64,000 nt of DNA, taken from positions 372,001-436,000 of the forward strand of contig NZ_LT906468.1 of the NCBI RefSeq assembly GCF_900187125.1, read 5' to 3'. Below the pieces are notes generated by a model. That model searched no databases, was not told where the DNA came from, and saw nothing but the letters and a program-made list of their open reading frames with translations. Position 1 is the stretch's first letter. Each line of letters opens with the position of its first letter. Below, one piece after another: positions 60,319 to 64,000 of this stretch. Source of the stretch: Sphingobacterium mizutaii (GTDB taxonomy: Bacteria; Bacteroidota; Bacteroidia; Sphingobacteriales; Sphingobacteriaceae). The position numbers and the translations under genes were made by a program.

Positions 60319-61194
60319 ATGAAACAACTTAGTAAATTGTTTGTAGGATGCATGGCAGTTGCCTTGGTAATTTTCTCATCCTGCTCTAGCAATGTCCCTG
60401 CGGCAAAAGGAACCGCAAAGGCCAAAGGACCATTTCCTGAAGAAAAGTTAGGCTGGCATTTAGGTTCTCAAGCTTATACCTTCAGATTGTTTTCTTTTGC
60501 GGAGGCATTGGATAAGATCGCTGCGGCAAACCTACGTTATGTAGAAGCCTTTCCAGGCCAAACGGTAGGTGGCGGTAGCACCGAGAAAATGACTTATGAA
60601 CTATCACCTGAAGGACGTCAATTAGTAAAGAAACTTTTAAAAGATAGGGGAATTACTGTACATGCTTATGGTGTTGTTGGTGCAAAGGATGAAGCTGAAT
60701 GGGAAAAAGTATTCCAATTTGCAAAAGACTTTGATATTAAGGTAATCAATGCCGAGCCAGCGGAAAACCAATTGGATTATATCTCTAAACTTTGCGATAA
60801 ATACGATATCAAAGTGGCGATCCACAACCACCCAGATCCATCACATTATTGGAATCCTGATGTAGTGCTTAAGGCATTAGAGGGAAGAAGTAAGAGAATG
60901 GGAGCTGCGGCAGATGTTGGCCACTGGATGAGATCAGGATTAAATCCTATTGAGTGCCTTAAAAAATTGGAGGGCAGAGTGTACCATGTTCACTTTAAAG
61001 ACTTAAATGCATTTGGTGACAAAAAAGCACACGATGTAATTTGGGGAACAGGTAAATTAGGAATGAAAGAAGTACAGGCAGAATTAAAGCGTCAGAATTT
61101 CAAAGGAATGCTTTCTGCTGAATATGAATACAACTGGGAAAACAGTCTTCCAGAAGTAACTGAAAGCGTGGTTAACTTTAGAGCCGCTCTTTAA
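60319..61194 (+). CDS. Sugar phosphate isomerase/epimerase (TIM-barrel) lipoprotein
   Basis: Lipoprotein of 291 residues with lipobox LVIFSSCSS. The AP_endonuc_2/xylose-isomerase-like barrel (~45-290) begins LGWHLGSQAYTFRLFSFAEALDKI and has VEAFPGQTVGG, KVAIHNHPDPSHYWNPD, AAADVGHWMRSGLNPI and VYHVHFKDLNAFG, which supply His, Asp and Glu metal ligands. Exported members of this family are common in Bacteroidota next to DUF1080 or Gfo/Idh genes, and some act on 3-keto sugars. Here the neighbour is gltX, so the substrate is open. Confidence 0.88.
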   Translation: MKQLSKLFVGCMAVALVIFSSCSSNVPAAKGTAKAKGPFPEEKLGWHLGSQAYTFRLFSFAEALDKIAAANLRYVEAFPGQTVGGGSTEKMTYELSPEGRQLVKKLLKDRGITVHAYGVVGAKDEAEWEKVFQFAKDFDIKVINAEPAENQLDYISKLCDKYDIKVAIHNHPDPSHYWNPDVVLKALEGRSKRMGAAADVGHWMRSGLNPIECLKKLEGRVYHVHFKDLNAFGDKKAHDVIWGTGKLGMKEVQAELKRQNFKGMLSAEYEYNWENSLPEVTESVVNFRAAL

Positions 61195-61212
61195 GGAATA
61201 AATGATTTATTG

Positions 61213-61250
61213 AATGGGCAATAAGGCGACTTATTGCCCATTTTCTTTTG
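61213..61250 (+). terminator. Terminator after the TIM-barrel gene
   Basis: AATGGGCAATAAG (61213-61225) and CTTATTGCCCATT (61230-61242) form a 13-bp stem with a GCGA loop, followed by a T-rich tract. Confidence 0.9.
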
Positions 61251-61362
61251 GGGGCTATTCTTCTTTGGACTTAACCAGATTCACAAATGTTTGGAAATTA
61301 ACGATATACCCAACTGTAAATTGGGTATATTTATAGTATAGATCATCCCAATCATTCCGTTT

Positions 61363-62163
61363 ATGAGAAATTCCCTGATCAGTTTGTGTATGCTACTTCT
61401 TTTATTGATTTCCTGTAAAGAAGGCGCGGAAAACAATAACCATGGCAATATTTTGGAGTTGAAGAACTCTAAGTTCGACGAAGATGTTATGGCTGTTTTT
61501 GGAAAATGGATGGTCGAAGAAAATGAAGCCAGCCTTGAATCATTAAAACAACATGAGCTGAGTGATGAGAAGCTGGCATATCGGATTAAAGACCCTGTTA
61601 TTAGCGCCCTTCATATCCAAGTCCCCAAGGAAGATTTCGGATATCTTCTAGAAAGCTCCTTTAAAGATAGTATCGCTGCCTATGGGCCACTTTTTTTCAA
61701 GACTGTTTCCGTGCTGACTGACCTCCATAAAAAACCAGTAGCTTATCAAGCCTTAGCTTTTTATAAATCTAAGGAGACTAGGGACAGCGTACTATCTCTT
61801 CTTTATAAAGAATTAGGAGAGCCCAACCTTGAAACGGACGTTAATAAATCTATTGGAATAAAGGCTCAGGAATGGACTTTAAAAGATAGGACCATACAAA
61901 TTGTACCATTCAATGCCAAAGACTTGAGTTTAGCCTCATCTAGCCCTGACGATTATTATTATCAAGTCGATTTCCTAATGATTGACAATGCTCAGAAAGA
62001 AGCTCTCAAAAAGGCACATTATTATGAATTTACGCAGGACATCAATATAGAAGGCAAATTAAGGAGCCATACCTACTTTGACTTGAAGAAGAACCAACTT
62101 TTTGCTGATAGGTTTCTGTTGTATAGTGATGAGGAGAAGGATAATAAAGGGGCTGAGCATTAA
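61363..62163 (+). CDS. Lipoprotein of unknown function
   Basis: Protein of 266 residues with lipobox LLLISCKEG, so exported and lipid-anchored. I do not recognise a family. It is Lys/Glu/Asp-rich with alternating strands and helices. It has a central KTVSVLTDLHKKPVAYQALAF-like strand pair and a late segment YYYQVDFLMIDNAQKEALKK. No catalytic motif is evident. The gene stands alone between two terminators. The composition resembles its neighbours, so there is no sign of recent transfer. Confidence 0.7.
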   Translation: MRNSLISLCMLLLLLISCKEGAENNNHGNILELKNSKFDEDVMAVFGKWMVEENEASLESLKQHELSDEKLAYRIKDPVISALHIQVPKEDFGYLLESSFKDSIAAYGPLFFKTVSVLTDLHKKPVAYQALAFYKSKETRDSVLSLLYKELGEPNLETDVNKSIGIKAQEWTLKDRTIQIVPFNAKDLSLASSSPDDYYYQVDFLMIDNAQKEALKKAHYYEFTQDINIEGKLRSHTYFDLKKNQLFADRFLLYSDEEKDNKGAEH

Positions 62164-62172
62164 GCGTTGAAG

Positions 62173-62210
62173 GATACTTTGTAAGGCGTTAATCAAAGTA
62201 TCATTTTTTT
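62173..62210 (+). terminator. Terminator after the unknown lipoprotein gene
   Basis: GATACTTTG (62173-62181) pairs with CAAAGTATC (62194-62202), and a run of seven T follows. Confidence 0.88.
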
Positions 62211-62212
62211 AC

Positions 62213-62689
62213 TTAATAGTTTGGGGACCATAGTTTCAGTACTTTCCGTTCAGAAGGCGCTTCTTTCCAAACTTCTATCCGATAATGATCATGCGGCTTT
62301 TCTGGGTTGTTTTGGTTATAGGGCATGTCCAAGTTATATGAGTAAATCCTAACCCTGTAATCGTCATTGTCAAGTGGAACAGAAAGAATGGTTTCGCTTG
62401 TCGGGCAATCTTGTATTTCCATGGCCCCAGTTGTAATTTTCAGGCTCCCTTCTACAATATGGTCGGCATGGGGATCCAATTCTTCATTTGGGGCATTTAA
62501 AACTTCAAGCTCGCCCTTCACGATGGAGAAATCATTCTCTACTGATACACCCAGCACATCCATGTCCACCGCTAAGCGCTCCTCAAGAGCCTCGTCACTC
62601 CAGAAATCGAGGCTGTCTGTTTCACTGACCTCTGTCTTGTTCACAAGGTAGAACTGACAATATTCCGTGAAAAAATCTAGTTTGTACAT
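62213..62689 (-). CDS. Acidic protein of unknown function, possibly ComJ-like
   Basis: Strongly acidic cytosolic protein of 158 residues without a signal peptide. The layout is FFTEYCQFYLVNK near the N-terminus, DFWSDEALEERLAVDMDVLGV, a middle of short beta strands, and a late DDYRVRIYSYNL. It recalls the competence protein J / nuclease-inhibitor type fold (YxQF, then DWTDEA in ComJ), and small acidic immunity proteins in general. I cannot name the family with confidence. No toxin gene with a nuclease domain is adjacent; the next gene on the right is SNF2. Confidence 0.55.
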   Translation of the reverse strand: MYKLDFFTEYCQFYLVNKTEVSETDSLDFWSDEALEERLAVDMDVLGVSVENDFSIVKGELEVLNAPNEELDPHADHIVEGSLKITTGAMEIQDCPTSETILSVPLDNDDYRVRIYSYNLDMPYNQNNPEKPHDHYRIEVWKEAPSERKVLKLWSPNY

Positions 62690-63198
62690 TTGAATGGTTT
62701 TTTAGGTGTTTGCTGTACTATTATGTAAATATATTTAATTCAGTTATTAAATAATGAGAAAAATTGTAATTGTTTAAACACAAAAGATTAATATGCCTTA
62801 AATTCGATAATCTTAAAAGACAATACAGTCTTTTTAAGAAAAAGTGTAACGGTTAAAATTTAATTCAAGATAATATTTGTGTGTATATGGAGGAGGGGAA
62901 TTTTAATCGTAATCTGCAATTGGAAGTGAAATTTTTGTTCTTGTAGTTTGGCTTAGGTTTTCTTCAAAGAGAGCTAATAATAGATTATGGAAAGAGGGTA
63001 AAAATTGCCACTGTCATTTAGTAAGAAGTTAAATTTAGTTTGGCTAGAAGATAAAATTGGGTTAATTGAGGTGTGGGATAAAAGGCAATTACTGTTTCTC
63101 AATATAGAAGCATCGATATCCATCAATCCTAGGATAAATACCTGATTTATAAGAAAAATACCTGTGAGCTGCGAATTGTAATATTTAGCAAAATTGGA
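62690..63198. other. Gene-free interval before the helicase
   Basis: This 510-bp stretch is AT-rich with stop codons in all frames. I see no promoter box in good register, hairpin terminator, repeat or RNA gene in it. Confidence 0.6.
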
Positions 63199-64000
63199 TT
63201 AGCTAAATAGTTCATTGATGTCCTCCTTGCTCAGTGATTTCACAAAGCTTTCTTCCGTGCTGATCAACGAACTTGCCAAGGACTTTTTCATACCTTGAAG
63301 AGCGAGGATTTTCTCTTCAATACTATCCTTCGCGATGAATTTATAGATGAATACATTTTTAGTCTGTCCGATTCGATGGCTACGGTCTATGGCCTGTTGC
63401 TCTACAGCTGGATTCCACCAAGGATCTAAAATGAAAACATATTCCGCTTCCGTTAGGTTCAAACCAACGCCACCAGCTTTGATTGAGATCAGGAAAACTT
63501 GGGTTTCTTCATTTTCCTTGAATTCTTTTACGGCATTGTTCCTATCTGTGGTAGATCCATCCAAATAAGCATATCGGATTTTATTCTTGTCGAAGTATTC
63601 CCTGAAAATCTGTAAATGCCTTACAAATTGGGAGAAAATCAGGACCTTGTTTCCTTCTTTCAGGATGGAATCCATGGTCTCTATAGCTGCATCAAATTTT
63701 CCGGAACCATCCTTGTATTGGCTGTCGATCATCAGAGGGTGGTTTGCCAATTGTCTGAGCTTGGTAAGACCCTGCAATAGGGCGATCTGAGTAGCTTTCC
63801 CTGTGAAAGCGCCGTCCAGCAGGGCATTCCTGTATTCCGATTTTACCTTCTCGTAATATTCAGACTGCTCTTCGGTCATGCTGCAGTAGAAGATCTGCTC
63901 CGATTTAGGTGGTAATTCCGTTGCAACCTGAGACTTGGTCCTTCGCAAGACAAAGGGTTTAATGATAGCCTGCAAACGTCTAGCCTTCTCCTCATCCTTC
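63199..64000 (-). CDS. SNF2-family helicase, C-terminal part (gene runs off the right edge)
   Basis: The frame is open to base 64000, so the N-terminal part including Walker A and DEAH lies outside. The visible ~267 residues start with RRLQAIIKPFVLRRTKSQVA, the end of the SNF2_N domain. The helicase C domain follows: KVLIFSQFVRHLQIFREYF (motif IV), YLDGSTTDRNNAVKEF, FLISIKAGGVGLNLTEAEYV (motif V) and RSHRIGQTKNVFIYKF (motif VI with the Arg finger). SNF2 proteins of this bacterial type (RapA/HepA relatives) remodel protein-DNA complexes with ATP. The exact subgroup cannot be told from this half. Confidence 0.92.
   Translation of the reverse strand, partial: KDEEKARRLQAIIKPFVLRRTKSQVATELPPKSEQIFYCSMTEEQSEYYEKVKSEYRNALLDGAFTGKATQIALLQGLTKLRQLANHPLMIDSQYKDGSGKFDAAIETMDSILKEGNKVLIFSQFVRHLQIFREYFDKNKIRYAYLDGSTTDRNNAVKEFKENEETQVFLISIKAGGVGLNLTEAEYVFILDPWWNPAVEQQAIDRSHRIGQTKNVFIYKFIAKDSIEEKILALQGMKKSLASSLISTEESFVKSLSKEDINELFS

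Overview
The window reads as chromosomal DNA of a Bacteroidota bacterium, most likely a Sphingobacteriaceae member close to Sphingobacterium. The signs are a SusC/SusD pair, TANNTTTG-type -7 promoter boxes, many SPII lipoproteins, a parA-parB-DUF5683-dapB-lepB block, RidA, a FucP-type sugar MFS porter and moderately low GC. I see no prophage, plasmid, intact insertion sequence, CRISPR array or rRNA. The species is inferred from content, not from a marker search.

Layout. 1-3220: end of a surface-glycan cluster (two GT2 glycosyltransferases, an FkbM methyltransferase) with a 1.1-kb repeat-rich gap. 3310-14081: trhO, a four-gene membrane-protein operon (TM2, DUF2752, DUF4870, M48 protease), a TonB-receptor-like barrel, a TetR regulator, a GH3 glycosidase, sdaA and a metallo-hydrolase. 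14152-19738: lipB, hflX, recG, an SDR and ridA, all on the minus strand. 19872-37467: a plus-strand amino-sugar/peptidoglycan locus. 37526-43455: a putative porin, a 1.6-kb gene-free repeat region, two tRNA-Val genes around a tRNA relic, and small minus-strand genes. 43670-50030: parA, parB, DUF5683, dapB, lepB, pdxJ and cdaA. 50136-53969: a DUF1338 (HglS-like) gene followed by a D-2-hydroxyglutarate-dehydrogenase-like gene. 54046-64000: DUF2911, sugar porter, hotdog/DinB/histidine-kinase operon, gltX, a TIM-barrel lipoprotein, two unknowns and the end of a SNF2 helicase.

The most interesting system is 19872-37467. In order it has NagA, a GHL10 (DigH-like) glycosidase, NamZ (exo-muramidase), SusC, SusD, a metallophosphatase-propeller fusion, GH9, a NodB deacetylase, MurQ, a sodium:solute symporter and purine-nucleoside phosphorylase; a NagZ-like GH3 lies 8 kb upstream. 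Together they can be read as a route that cuts stem-peptide-free peptidoglycan glycans, imports the sugars and converts MurNAc-6-P to GlcNAc-6-P and GlcN-6-P. No MurNAc kinase is visible. A 17-18 base sequence is shared upstream of namZ and murQ, with a related one before GH3. The GH9 and deacetylase frames are joined through a run of ten A, so they may form one protein by slippage or by a real or sequencing frameshift.

The non-coding DNA carries two families of structured repeats, one of which keeps base pairing in its hairpin while the stem sequence changes between copies.
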